This document shows, in pieces, positions 35,262 to 47,415 of a DNA stretch of 64,000 nucleotides. The notes under the pieces are model-generated. The model was not told the origin of the DNA. It saw nothing but the letters and a program-made list of their open reading frames with translations, and did not search any database. The position numbers and the translations under genes were made by a program. The first letter of the stretch is position 1; each line of letters opens with the position of its first letter. This stretch comes from Streptomyces pristinaespiralis (lineage in GTDB: Bacteria > Actinomycetota > Actinomycetes > Streptomycetales > Streptomycetaceae): positions 5,949,501 to 6,013,500 of the forward strand of contig NZ_CP011340.1 in the NCBI RefSeq assembly GCF_001278075.1, written 5' to 3'.

Positions 35262-35675
35262 TCAGAGGGTGGCGAGAAGCTCGTTGCACGCCTGTTCGCA
35301 GGACCGGCACGCCTCGGCGCACAGGCGGCAGTGCTCGTGCATGTCGGCATGCTTCGCGCACTCGTCCGCGCAGGCCTTGCAGGCCGTGGCGCACGCCTGC
35401 AGGATCGCGCGGGTGATGTTCGCGTCGTAGCCGGTGTGGCGCGACAGGACGGCCGCGGTGGCGGTGCAGATGTCGGCGCAGTCCATGTCGGTGCGGATGC
35501 ACTTCGTCAGGTCGCCGACCATGCCCTCGGAGAGGCAGGCGTCGGCGCAGGCCGTACACGCCTGTGCGCAGGCGACGCACTCCTCGATGCAGCGGCTCAG
35601 GGCTTCCTGGTCGACGCCGCCGAGGTCGGCGGGGTAGGTGTTCAGCATGTCCTTCGCGGACGTGGTCGTGGCCAT
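35262..35675 (-). CDS. Four-helix bundle copper-binding (Csp-like) protein
   Basis: This 137-residue protein is rich in cysteines spaced along helices in a CxxxC/CxxC pattern (CIEECVACAQACTACADAC, then CATACKACADECAKHAD, HEHCRLCAEACRSCEQAC). This matches the DUF326/copper storage (Csp) four-helix bundles that fill their core with Cu(I). No export signal is seen, so it should act in the cytosol. The ATG at 35675 is preferred because GAGGAG lies 6 bases upstream; the ATG two codons earlier is too close to it. No copper regulator (CsoR) site could be recognised. Confidence 0.88.
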   Translation of the reverse strand: MATTTSAKDMLNTYPADLGGVDQEALSRCIEECVACAQACTACADACLSEGMVGDLTKCIRTDMDCADICTATAAVLSRHTGYDANITRAILQACATACKACADECAKHADMHEHCRLCAEACRSCEQACNELLATL

Positions 35676-35837
35676 GGTCATCTCCTCGTCGTGTGCGACG
35701 CCGGGGCGGCGCCCGCGGGACGGGTAGCACGGCGCGGGCCTCCCAAACGGGGACGTGCGAGCGTGTGGGCCGCGACCCGGGCCGGGCCCGTGGGTGAGGC
35801 GGTGGGCCGGGGCACGGGCGGGTCGGCGTCGCCGGGC

Positions 35838-36473
35838 TCAGGTCGTGGCGCCCGCCCTCAGCAGGTCGTTCATCGCCTCAGCGGTCAGCTCGGCCCCGTA
35901 GAGGCGCCCCCCGGGCTGATGAGTACGGCCGCCCCGCCCGATGTCGCCGGTGTCGACCGGGTCGAAGCCGATGTCCCGGATGAGCCCGGCGACCACGGCC
36001 TTGGCCTCCGTGTCGGTGCCGGAGATCGGGATGGCCGCCCGGCCGGGGTCCCCCTTGGGCCGGCCGCGGTCACGGAGGTTCGCCCAGTGGATCGCGTTGA
36101 AGGCCTTCACCAGGTTGGCACCTGTGTGGGCGCGGATCTTCTCGCTGGAGGTGGTGCGGTCGTCGTCGAGTTCGACGTCGTGGCCGTCGCGCTCCGGGTA
36201 GTAGTTGCAGGTGTCGATCACGACCTTGTCGTTGAGGGCGTCCGTCGGCAGTTCCGTGTACCGGCCGTACGGAATGCAGACCACGACGACCTGCCCGAAC
36301 GTCGCGGCCTGCTCGGCGGTGACCGCCCGCAAAGTGCCCCCGATCTCCTCGACGAGCCCGGCGAGGCTCTTTGGCCCCCTGGAGTTGCTGATCACGACGT
36401 CATGGCCGATGCGTACGAAATGGCGGGCCAGGGTCGAGCCGATGCGGCCTGCGCCGATGATGCCGATCTTCAT
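35838..36473 (-). CDS. NADPH-dependent F420 reductase-like oxidoreductase
   Basis: This 211-residue NAD(P)-binding enzyme starts MKIGIIGAGRIGSTLARHFV, the Rossmann motif, followed by ISNSRGPKSL and VVVVCIPYGRYTELP. The segment NLVKAFNAIHWANLRD is typical of the F420:NADP+ oxidoreductase / pyrroline-carboxylate-reductase-like group (F420_oxidored). The ATG has GTGAGGAGA upstream. It likely transfers hydride between NADPH and a cofactor or small substrate. Whether it uses F420 cannot be told from the sequence. Confidence 0.85.
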   Translation of the reverse strand: MKIGIIGAGRIGSTLARHFVRIGHDVVISNSRGPKSLAGLVEEIGGTLRAVTAEQAATFGQVVVVCIPYGRYTELPTDALNDKVVIDTCNYYPERDGHDVELDDDRTTSSEKIRAHTGANLVKAFNAIHWANLRDRGRPKGDPGRAAIPISGTDTEAKAVVAGLIRDIGFDPVDTGDIGRGGRTHQPGGRLYGAELTAEAMNDLLRAGATT

Positions 36474-36727
36474 GGGAATCTCCTCACGGTCTCCTCGTCA
36501 CAACGTTGCGCCGCGCGGCGTCGGGGCCCACCGGGGGCGAACGGGCGCAGGTACTCCCGCAGAAGCTCGACGTGTTCTTCCCACTCGACGTGGTCTTCCC
36601 GTCCGTGTCCTGGTCCATCGGCGGCCGGGTGCCCGTGCCGCGAGCCGTGAAACGGCACGGTCCGGGCGGCGGCGGGCGCTGTGGAACTCCGAGGCCGTTG
36701 TCATAGGCGGCCGTTACGGTCGCCTGT

Positions 36728-37204
36728 ATGACAGCCACCTTCGACCTGACCTTTGACTGTGCCGACGCGCAACTCCTCGCCGCGTTCTGGAAGACGGCCC
36801 TCGGCTACGTCGACGAGCCGCCGCCCGCCCCGTACCGGACGCGTGAGGAGTGGCTCGCCCAGTTCGACCTGCCGGAGGACGACTCGGCGGACGACGGGGC
36901 ATGGTTGTGCGCCCCGGACGGCACCGGCCCGCGCCTGTCGATCCTCAAGGTGCCCGAGACCAAGACGGCGAAGAACCGGCTGCACCTCGACGTCCGCGTG
37001 CCGGGCCACGGCACCCCCAAGGAGCGCTGGGCCCGCGTCAGGGCGGAGTCGAGGCGGCTGGTCGAGGCGGGCGGCAGCGTCGTGGAGGCGTTCGACGGGC
37101 ACCACATCGTGATGGCGGACCCGGAGGGCAACGAATTCTGCGTCGCCGCGGAGTCCGCCGCCGGACGGCGCCGGCTCGGCCAGGAGACGGTGACCACGAG
37201 CTAG
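36728..37204 (+). CDS. VOC family protein (glyoxalase/bleomycin-resistance fold)
   Basis: This 158-residue protein has two beta-alpha-beta-beta-beta halves of the vicinal oxygen chelate superfamily: LTFDCADAQLLAAFWKTALGY near the start and HLDVRVPGHGTPKERW then AFDGHHIVMADPEGNEFCV near the end. The final EGNEFCV is the classic VOC closing strand with the metal-ligand Glu position. No ribosome site precedes the ATG; TACGGT at 36715-36720 suggests a leaderless transcript. The substrate is unknown. Confidence 0.87.
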   Translation: MTATFDLTFDCADAQLLAAFWKTALGYVDEPPPAPYRTREEWLAQFDLPEDDSADDGAWLCAPDGTGPRLSILKVPETKTAKNRLHLDVRVPGHGTPKERWARVRAESRRLVEAGGSVVEAFDGHHIVMADPEGNEFCVAAESAAGRRRLGQETVTTS

Positions 37205-37298
37205 GTGACCTTGGAGGCGGCGCAGGACCGGGCCGGACGACCCCCGGATCGGTCCGACCGGCGGACCGCCGGGGCGCCGGCCTGAACCACGGGCCCTG

Positions 37299-38279
37299 TC
37301 AGCCGTCGGCCGCGCCCCGCATCCGCAGGTGGGCGGCGAGCGCGGCTTCGAGCAGCGTGGCACGGAGGGTTTCCCGGGACCGCCCCCTGGTCTTGACCGC
37401 ATGGCAGTTGGGGCAGAGGGCGGCCATCCGGCTCGGGTGATCGGGGCCGCCCTTGGCGAGGTCCATGATGTGGTCGACCTCGAGAATGGGCTCGCCCGCG
37501 TCCGTCACATCGGCGGGCCGGCCGCCGCAGGCGGGGTTCTCGCACGCCCCCCGGCTCCGGGCGAGCACGGCCCTGCGGGCCACGGCCGACCGTACGGGAT
37601 CGTTTCGCCGGCCGGTTCTCCGCCGGACCTCTCCGGTTTCCGCCCGGTCGTCGAGAAGGCGGCACCACTTCTCGTACTGGGCCGCCGCGGTCACGGCCGA
37701 GTCCGCGACCGGCTCGTGGACCCTGCTCCCGGCCGCGTCCACGACCGTTTCCTGAGCCCGGCTCCCGGCGGCGTCGTCCGCGACGCCTTCGTCGTACAGG
37801 CCGGTGTCCTCGAGGAGCGGAACCGGATCGAGGCCCGCGAAGTATGTGGTGAGGAGGGCCTCGATCACCGATACCCGGGAATGCCCGGAGCGGTGGAGGA
37901 GGTCGTGGAAGGGCTCAGCGAGCCCGCCGACGGGCCGCTGTTCGGCGAACCAGTTCCTGAGCGCCGAGTCGCCGTGCGCGGTGGGCACCTCGCCGACGTG
38001 GCCCTCCAGCGTCCACAACCCCGCGCGGTGGAGCGCGAGGACGGGGTAGTCCGGGCGGGGGCGCTCCCCCCGGGCCCCGTGTCGTTTCAGCAGCGCGCCG
38101 ATCGCCTCGTCGGTGTCGGCCCAGGCGAGGGTACGGGCCTCGCCCCGGCGCGCCCGGCCGACGGCCCACAGCAGAGTGATCGGCTGATAGAGGCGCGGTC
38201 CGTTCGCGGTACGGGCCGCCTTCAGGCCCCGCACGCGTCGGAGGAAGTCCTCGGACCGGTCTGTGTCGGTGAGCGGCAT
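37299..38279 (-). CDS. HNH endonuclease with N-terminal SBD-like domain (candidate Type IV restriction enzyme)
   Basis: This is a 326-residue protein. Residues 10-155 resemble the sulfur-binding domain (SBD) of phosphorothioate-dependent restriction enzymes such as ScoMcrA. The segment RLYQPITLLWAVGRARRGEA is followed by WADTDEAIGALLKRHG, PDYPVLALHRAGLWTLEG and a helical VSVIEALLTTYFAGL. Residues 240-310 form an HNH nuclease: CENPACGGRPADV supplies a zinc pair, then EVDHIMDLAKGG and LCPNCHAVK give the catalytic His, Asn and second zinc pair. It would cut DNA carrying a modified mark. The middle is a repetitive AAGSR linker. No methylase is adjacent, as expected for Type IV. Confidence 0.8.
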   Translation of the reverse strand: MPLTDTDRSEDFLRRVRGLKAARTANGPRLYQPITLLWAVGRARRGEARTLAWADTDEAIGALLKRHGARGERPRPDYPVLALHRAGLWTLEGHVGEVPTAHGDSALRNWFAEQRPVGGLAEPFHDLLHRSGHSRVSVIEALLTTYFAGLDPVPLLEDTGLYDEGVADDAAGSRAQETVVDAAGSRVHEPVADSAVTAAAQYEKWCRLLDDRAETGEVRRRTGRRNDPVRSAVARRAVLARSRGACENPACGGRPADVTDAGEPILEVDHIMDLAKGGPDHPSRMAALCPNCHAVKTRGRSRETLRATLLEAALAAHLRMRGAADG

Positions 38280-38431
38280 GCCGGAACGCTAGCCGAGCGC
38301 ACCGACACGCGGCGTGACGGAGAGGCGGGGCAGCGGGCCGCACGGCCCGCGGGGCGGTCGTGTCGAGTTGCGGGGGGCGGTGGGCGGCGGATCGTGGAGG
38401 TGGGGTCGGCGGGCAGTGGAAGGAGTCGGGC

Positions 38432-39172
38432 ATGGCGGACCGGCACGGACCGTGGGAGCCTGCGTCGGCCGTGGGCGCGCGTGCGTGGGTGGTGTTGGCC
38501 CGGGCCGTGGTCGCCCTGGTCGTACTCGTCGGCGTGGTCGTGGCCACGGGCGGTGGCGGCGGTCACGCGCCGTCCGCCCTGGCGGCCGGCCGGAGCGTGG
38601 CGCAGCCGACGCCGTCCCCTCCGCCGCCCGTCGAGCTCAGCGGCACGGGGGACCAGGTGACGAAGCCCTTCGCGCTGACCGGCGGCCTGGCCGTCCTGAA
38701 GGTGGAGTGCCCGTCCTGCAAGGGAAACTTCATCGTCGAGCTGCTCGACGACAATCAGCAGGTCAAGGACGTCGTGGCCAACCGGGTCGGCGCCTACAGC
38801 GGGTCCAGGGCCGCCGGGGTGCAGGCCGGTGACCACGTCCTGCTGGTCGACGCGGACGCTCCGTGGAGGGTCGAGATCACACAGCCCCGCGACCAGCAGG
38901 CGGCGGAGCTGCCCCAGAGCGCCACGGGGAGCGGGGACCGCGTCGTAGGACCCTTCGCGGCGGACAAGACGGTTGCCGTGCGGGCGACACACAGCAAGGG
39001 GAACGACTTCGTCCTCACCGTGCTGGACGCGAAGGGCAGGGCGCAGGACCTCGTATTCAACGAGACAGGGGCCTTCGACGGCGCCGCCGTCGCCCAGATG
39101 ACCAGCGCCGGGCCGTACTACATCAACGTGACCGCCGACGGTGACTGGACCCTGGAGCTGTCCGAGCCGTAG
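38432..39172 (+). CDS. Membrane-anchored or secreted repeat protein, function unknown
   Basis: This 246-residue protein has an N-terminal transmembrane segment or uncleaved signal (VVLARAVVALVVLVGVVVATG, residues 20-40), then a Pro-rich linker (PTPSPPPPVELSG), and two similar beta-rich repeats of about 85 residues. They begin KPFALTGGLAVLKVEC and VGPFAADKTVAVRATHS and end WRVEITQP and WTLELSEP. Each looks like a jelly-roll/C2-like extracellular unit. AAGGAG lies 8 bases before the ATG. No family is certain. Confidence 0.75.
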   Translation: MADRHGPWEPASAVGARAWVVLARAVVALVVLVGVVVATGGGGGHAPSALAAGRSVAQPTPSPPPPVELSGTGDQVTKPFALTGGLAVLKVECPSCKGNFIVELLDDNQQVKDVVANRVGAYSGSRAAGVQAGDHVLLVDADAPWRVEITQPRDQQAAELPQSATGSGDRVVGPFAADKTVAVRATHSKGNDFVLTVLDAKGRAQDLVFNETGAFDGAAVAQMTSAGPYYINVTADGDWTLELSEP

Positions 39173-39176
39173 ACCG

Positions 39177-39206
39177 GTCCGCGGGCGCCGGACGGCGCCC
39201 GCGGAC
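39177..39206. terminator. Bidirectional hairpin between convergent genes (secreted protein / cobN)
   Basis: A perfect 14-bp stem (39177-39190 with 39193-39206) and 2-base loop lie between the two stop codons. Confidence 0.8.
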
Positions 39207-39215
39207 GGTCGCCCG

Positions 39216-42848
<3,633 letters not shown>

Positions 42849-42891
42849 GCGGCGTCTGGCCTTCCTCGGGGTTTCCGCGCCCCGGGCGGTG

Positions 42892-43011
42892 GAAGACGGC
42901 GGGAGTTCCTGGCTCACCCGGCGGTGTGCGCGTGTGCGGCGCTGCTGCCGGGCTCACAGTGGCGGGACCGCGCCGGAATCTCACCGGGCTTCCTCCCCTG
43001 ACGCCGTCTTC
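42892..43011 (-). promoter_or_regulatory. Cobalamin (B12) riboswitch controlling cobN
   Basis: On the minus strand the leader holds the hallmark B12-box region GTCCCGCCACTGTGA, the GGAGGAAGCCCGGTGAGA core and GAGCCAGGAACTCC. The whole is closed by an exact 10-bp P1 stem, GAAGACGGCG (5') with CGCCGTCTTC (3'). These match the Rfam cobalamin riboswitch consensus in order. The cobN ATG is about 44 bases after the P1 end. Binding of adenosylcobalamin should reduce expression. Confidence 0.93.
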
Positions 43012-43119
43012 GGCGGTGGTGGGCCGTTTGGCCCGCCGAGCAGCATAGTAGGGGGCCTCCCGTCGCCGGTAGGGCGCTCGGAGCAGGCACCTTGTGTGAT
43101 GGTCGGTATGCTCGCCGCC

Positions 43120-44478
43120 ATGCCTCCGGCCCCCTCGAACCGCCCGAACAGGGACGAAACTCTCGTAACTCCCGTCCGGGAACGCGGTGATGCCTGCCCC
43201 GGCGCGCTGCGTCTGCACACCGCGGACGACGGCGCACTGGCGCGCGTCCGCGTCCCGGCGGGCGTCGTGAGCGCCGCGCAGGCGTACGCGCTCGCCGACG
43301 CGGCGGAGCGGCTCGGCGACGGCGCGCTGGACATCACCTCACGCGGGAACCTCCAGCTGCGGGGCCTCGGCCCGGGCTGCGGAGGGGAGTTGGCGCGGCT
43401 GCTGGACGCGGCGGGACTGCTGCCCGCCCCCCGTCACGAACGCGTCCGCAACATCGTGGCCTCCCCGCTGTCAGGGCTCGACGGGCGGGGGCACCTGGAC
43501 GTTCAGCCGCTGGTACGGGAGCTGGACGCGCTGCTGTGTGCGAGCGGGCGTACGCCGGACCTGTCCGGGCGCTTCCTGTTCGCGCTGGACGACGGCCGCG
43601 GGGACATGACGGAGCTCGCGGCAGATGTGATGTTGCTCGCAGAACCGGGCGGTGCGCGGGTCCGCGTGACGGTCGGCGCCGCGTCGGCGCGGGTCCGTCC
43701 CGAGGACGGACCTCGCGCGATGCTGCTCGCCGCGGAGGCGTTCCTCGACGCGGCGTCGGCGACGGGCACGAAGGCGTGGCGGGTACGGGAACTTCCGGCT
43801 CAGGGAGCGGAGTTGGCGGGCGCACCGGTGTGGCGGGAGCTGACGTCGTCGGCCCCCGCGCCGCCGTCGCCGCAGGGCCCGGACTCCGCGGCCGACCCTG
43901 AGTCCGCCGGCCCTGAGTCCGCCGGGCCCGGGTCCGCCGCGCCCGTGCCCGGGGCCGTGCCGGCGGGCCCGCACGGCGTCGGCGCACTGAGTGTCGGAGT
44001 GCCGCTCGGGCGGCTCTCCGTGGCCGCCTGGCGGGTGCTCGCCGACATCGCCCGGGCGCACGGCACCGGCGAACTGCGCGTCACTCCCTGGCGCGGGGTC
44101 GTCGTGCCGGGGGCCGGGCCCGGGCAGTCGGGTGCGCCGGCCGCCGCCGGGCTCGTCACCGACCCCGCCTCGCCCTGGCCCGGCGTCGGCGCCTGCACCG
44201 GGCGGCCCGGCTGTGCCAAGTCGCTCGCGGACGTGCGGGCCGACGCCACCGCCCACCTGGCCGCCGGCGCGGGCGGGCTGCCCGTGTACTGGTCGGGCTG
44301 CGAACGCCGCTGCGGTCACCCACGTGGCACCTGGGTCGACGTCGTCGCGACCGGCGACGGACGCTACGACGTCGCCGTACGCGGCGCCGGCGCCGACGTA
44401 CCCCCCGACCGACGAGCCCTTCCAGAACTCGCCGACGCCCTCGCGGCGGCGCGCACCATCACCACCCCGACGAAGTGA
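43120..44478 (+). CDS. cobG: Precorrin-3B synthase CobG
   Basis: This 452-residue oxygen-dependent enzyme makes precorrin-3B from precorrin-3A. The sulfite/nitrite-reductase-like halves are visible: [14 protein letters not shown] near residue 75 and [17 protein letters not shown] followed by [13 protein letters not shown] near 365-405, the last holding the [4Fe-4S] cysteines. A Pro/Gly/Ala-rich insertion (residues 255-285) is unusual. The ATG at 43120 is chosen because TATGCT 7 bases upstream suggests a leaderless start; ATGs at 43099 and 43108 are possible. It begins the cobG-cobH-cobIJ operon. Confidence 0.9.
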   Translation: MPPAPSNRPNRDETLVTPVRERGDACPGALRLHTADDGALARVRVPAGVVSAAQAYALADAAERLGDGALDITSRGNLQLRGLGPGCGGELARLLDAAGLLPAPRHERVRNIVASPLSGLDGRGHLDVQPLVRELDALLCASGRTPDLSGRFLFALDDGRGDMTELAADVMLLAEPGGARVRVTVGAASARVRPEDGPRAMLLAAEAFLDAASATGTKAWRVRELPAQGAELAGAPVWRELTSSAPAPPSPQGPDSAADPESAGPESAGPGSAAPVPGAVPAGPHGVGALSVGVPLGRLSVAAWRVLADIARAHGTGELRVTPWRGVVVPGAGPGQSGAPAAAGLVTDPASPWPGVGACTGRPGCAKSLADVRADATAHLAAGAGGLPVYWSGCERRCGHPRGTWVDVVATGDGRYDVAVRGAGADVPPDRRALPELADALAAARTITTPTK

Positions 44479-45116
44479 GCGAGAGCACCGTGTTCGAGTA
44501 CGAGAAGGACGGCGCGGAGATCTACCGCCAGTCCTTTGCCACGATCCGCGCGGAGGCGGACCTCGCCGGGCTGCCGGCCGAGGTCTCGCAGGTCGCGGTC
44601 CGCATGATCCACGCCTGCGGGATGGTCGATCTCGTCCGCGACCTCGTCCACAGCCCCGACGTCGTCGTCCGCGCGCGTGCGGCACTGCGGGCCGGCGCGC
44701 CGATCCTGTGCGACGCGCAGATGGTCGCCAGCGGCGTCACCCGCAAGCGGCTGCCCGCCGGCAACGACGTGATCTGCACGCTGTCCGACCCGTCCGTGCC
44801 GGAACTGGCCGCGAAGATGGGCACCACCCGCTCCGCCGCCGCCCTCGAGCTGTGGCGCGACCGCCTCGAGGGCTCCGTCGTCGCCGTCGGCAACGCGCCC
44901 ACCGCGCTGTTCCGGCTGCTGGAGATGATCGAGGAGGGCGCGCCGCGTCCGGCGGCCGTCATCGGTGTGCCGGTCGGCTTCATCGGCGCCGCGGAGTCCA
45001 AGGAGGCGCTCGCCGCGCACCCGCTGGGCCTCGAGCACCTCGTGGTGCGCGGGCGCCGGGGCGGCAGCGCGATGGCGGCCGCCGCAGTCAACGCGATCGC
45101 GAGCGAGGCGGAGTAG
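44475..45116 (+). CDS. cobH: Precorrin-8X methylmutase CobH
   Basis: This 213-residue enzyme moves the C11 methyl to C12, turning precorrin-8X into hydrogenobyrinic acid. The catalytic His is in [14 protein letters not shown] near residue 47. Other family blocks are [20 protein letters not shown] and [16 protein letters not shown]. The GTG start overlaps the CobG stop codon (GTGA), so translation is coupled. Length and motifs fit CobH/CbiC well. Confidence 0.94.
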   Translation: MSESTVFEYEKDGAEIYRQSFATIRAEADLAGLPAEVSQVAVRMIHACGMVDLVRDLVHSPDVVVRARAALRAGAPILCDAQMVASGVTRKRLPAGNDVICTLSDPSVPELAAKMGTTRSAAALELWRDRLEGSVVAVGNAPTALFRLLEMIEEGAPRPAAVIGVPVGFIGAAESKEALAAHPLGLEHLVVRGRRGGSAMAAAAVNAIASEAE

Positions 45117-46675
45117 TGCGCGAGAACCAGAGCGGCGACGACCTGAACCGCGACGACCGGCCCACCGGCGACCCGACCCGCGACGACCGGCCCACCGGCC
45201 GGCTGTACGGCGTCGGGCTCGGCCCCGGCGACCCGGAGCTGATGACCCTGCGTGCCGCCCGCGTCATCGCGGAGGCCGACGTCATCGCGTACCACTGCGC
45301 CCGGCACGGACGTTCCATCGCCCGGTCGATCGCGGCCCCGCATCTGCGCCCCGAGCACATCGAGGAGCGTCTGATGTACCCGGTCACGGTCGAGACCACC
45401 GACCATCCCGGCGGTTACCGGGGCGCGCTCGACGACTTCTACGAGCAGGCCGCGGCCCGGCTCGCCGCGCACCTCGACGCCGGCCGCACGGTCGCCGTCC
45501 TCGCCGAGGGCGACCCGTTCTTCTACGGCTCCTACCAGCACATGCACAAGCGGCTCGCGCACCGCTACCCGACCGAGGTCGTCCCGGGCGTCACCTCCAT
45601 CAGCGCCGCGGCGGCCCGGCTCGGGACGCCGCTGTGCGAGGCGGAGGAGGTGCTCACCGTCATCCCCGGCACACTGCCGGAGGAGGAGCTGACCGCCCGG
45701 CTCGCCTCGACCGATTCGGCCGTCGTCATGAAACTGGGCCGGACGTTCCCCGCCGTGCGGCGCGCGATGGAGTCCTCCGGCCGCCTGGCGGAGGCCCGTT
45801 ACGTCGAGCGGGCCACGATGAGCGGCGAGCGCACCGGGCCACTGGCCGACATCGACCCGGAGTCGGTGCCGTACTTCTCCGTGGCCGTCGTGCCGAGCCG
45901 TATCGCGAACCCGCGCCCGGCCCCCGGCAAGGGCGAGGTCGTGGTGGTGGGCACCGGCCCGGCCGGGCCGCTGTGGCTGACGCCAGAGACGAAGCGCGCC
46001 CTCGCCGACGCGGACGAACTGGTCGGCTACACCACGTACGTCGACCGGGTGCCGCAGCGTCCGGGGCAGATCCGGCACGGCTCCGACAACAAGGTCGAGT
46101 CGGAGCGCGCAGAGTTCGCGCTCGACCTCGCCCGGCGCGGACGGCGGGTCGCCGTCGTCTCCGGCGGCGACCCGGGCGTCTTCGCCATGGCGACCGCCGT
46201 GCTGGAGGTGGCGTCCCAGGACGCGTACAAGGACGTTCCGGTACGGGTCCTCCCGGGCGTCACCGCCGCCAACGCCGCCGCCGCGAAGGCCGGTGCGCCG
46301 CTCGGCCACGACTACGCGGTGCTCTCGCTGTCCGACCGGCTCAAGCCGTGGGAGGTCATCGCCGAGCGGCTGGCCGCCGCGGCCGCCGCCGACCTGGTGC
46401 TCGCCCTGTACAACCCCGGTTCCCGCAGCCGCACCTGGCAGGTGGGCAAGGCGCGCGAGGTGCTCCTCGGGCACCGGGCGCCGGACACGCCCGTGGTGCT
46501 CGGCCGGGACATCGGCGGGCCGGAGGAGAGCGTGCGGATCGTACGGCTCGGTGAACTCGACCCGGCCCAGGTCGACATGCGCACGATCCTGCTGATCGGG
46601 TCGTCGCAGACGCAGGTGGTCCGGCGTGGCGACGGCCACGAGATCGTGTGGACCCCGAGGCGTTATCCCGAGTAG
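45116..46675 (+). CDS. cobIJ: Bifunctional CobI-CobJ methyltransferase
   Basis: This 519-residue fusion carries two tetrapyrrole methyltransferases. The first (residues 28-260) is precorrin-2 C20-methyltransferase CobI: LYGVGLGPGDPELMTL and AEGDPFFYGSYQHM. The second (residues 270-510) is precorrin-3B C17-methyltransferase CobJ: VVVVGTGPAGPLWLTPE, VSGGDPGVFAMA and LALYNPGSRSR. The GTG at 45116 shares one base with the CobH stop. The N-terminal 28 residues contain a repeated DDRPTG motif. The 3' end overlaps the convergent cobK by 13 bases. Confidence 0.95.
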   Translation: MRENQSGDDLNRDDRPTGDPTRDDRPTGRLYGVGLGPGDPELMTLRAARVIAEADVIAYHCARHGRSIARSIAAPHLRPEHIEERLMYPVTVETTDHPGGYRGALDDFYEQAAARLAAHLDAGRTVAVLAEGDPFFYGSYQHMHKRLAHRYPTEVVPGVTSISAAAARLGTPLCEAEEVLTVIPGTLPEEELTARLASTDSAVVMKLGRTFPAVRRAMESSGRLAEARYVERATMSGERTGPLADIDPESVPYFSVAVVPSRIANPRPAPGKGEVVVVGTGPAGPLWLTPETKRALADADELVGYTTYVDRVPQRPGQIRHGSDNKVESERAEFALDLARRGRRVAVVSGGDPGVFAMATAVLEVASQDAYKDVPVRVLPGVTAANAAAAKAGAPLGHDYAVLSLSDRLKPWEVIAERLAAAAAADLVLALYNPGSRSRTWQVGKAREVLLGHRAPDTPVVLGRDIGGPEESVRIVRLGELDPAQVDMRTILLIGSSQTQVVRRGDGHEIVWTPRRYPE

Positions 46676-47403
46676 GCCCGCAGCCAGGCGGCCGCCTCCT
46701 CGGGGCCGCCTGCCACCGGGACCCCGTCGGGGACGGGCGGGCGGTGCACGATCACCACAGGCACGCCCGCCTCCCGCGCGGCCGTCAGCTTCGGTGCCGT
46801 CGCCGCTCCGCCGCTGTCCTTGGTGACGAGCACGTCGATGCGGTGACGCCGCAGCAGTTCGCGTTCGCCGTCGAGGGTGAACGGTCCCCGGTCGAGCAGC
46901 ACGTCCATCCGCGGCGGGCACGCCCCCTCCGGGGCGTCGACGGAACGCACGAGGAACCACGCGTCACGGATGTGCGCGAAGGAGGCGAGGCCCATGCGGC
47001 CGGTCGTCAGGAACACCCGGCTGCCGAGCGCGGCGGCCCGGTCCGCGGCCTCCTCGAGGGAGCCGACCGGATGCCAGTCGTCGCCGTCGGCGGGGGCCCA
47101 GCCGGGGCGGCGCAGCGCCAGCAGGGGAACATGGGCCTCCGCGGCGGCCAGCGCCGCGTTGAAACTGATCGTTCCGGCGAAGGGATGGGTGGCGTCGATG
47201 ACCGCGCCCACGTCGTGCTCGCGCAGCCACCGGGCCATGCCCTCCGCCCCGCCGAAGCCGCCGATCCGGACCTCCCCAGGGGGCATCCTGGGAGTGGCGA
47301 CCCGGCCGGCGAGGCTGCTGGTGACGCGGACCGTAGCGTCGGCGTGCAGTGTCTCGGCGAGACGCCGGCCCTCGGTCGTCCCACCGAGGATCAGTACATG
47401 CAT
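46663..47403 (-). CDS. cobK: Precorrin-6A reductase CobK
   Basis: This 246-residue NADPH-dependent reductase makes precorrin-6B from precorrin-6A. It starts MHVLILGGTTEGRRLAETL, the family's first Rossmann motif, and contains RIGGFGGAEGMARWL, VIDATHPFAGTIS, FLTTGRMGL and VLVTKDSGGAATAPKL, all hallmarks of CobK/CbiJ. Its start codon is 12 bases from the divergent cbiD start. GGATGGA serves as the ribosome site. Confidence 0.94.
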   Translation of the reverse strand: MHVLILGGTTEGRRLAETLHADATVRVTSSLAGRVATPRMPPGEVRIGGFGGAEGMARWLREHDVGAVIDATHPFAGTISFNAALAAAEAHVPLLALRRPGWAPADGDDWHPVGSLEEAADRAAALGSRVFLTTGRMGLASFAHIRDAWFLVRSVDAPEGACPPRMDVLLDRGPFTLDGERELLRRHRIDVLVTKDSGGAATAPKLTAAREAGVPVVIVHRPPVPDGVPVAGGPEEAAAWLRAYSG

Positions 47404-47415
47404 CGGAGTCCATCC

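Noticed and set aside
36470..36658. A 62-codon minus-strand frame ending in an ATGA overlap with the F420 reductase-like start
   Set aside because: The overlap is suggestive, but no ribosome site precedes the start and the product is low-complexity. It overlaps the expected promoter region of the VOC gene.
42849..42917. GTG at 42917 as the start of cobN
   Set aside because: It lies inside the B12 riboswitch. The ATG at 42848 is after the riboswitch and fits the family N-terminus.
44480..46960. Long minus-strand frame across cobH and cobIJ
   Set aside because: It opposes genes with full enzyme motifs and shows no signature or ribosome site.
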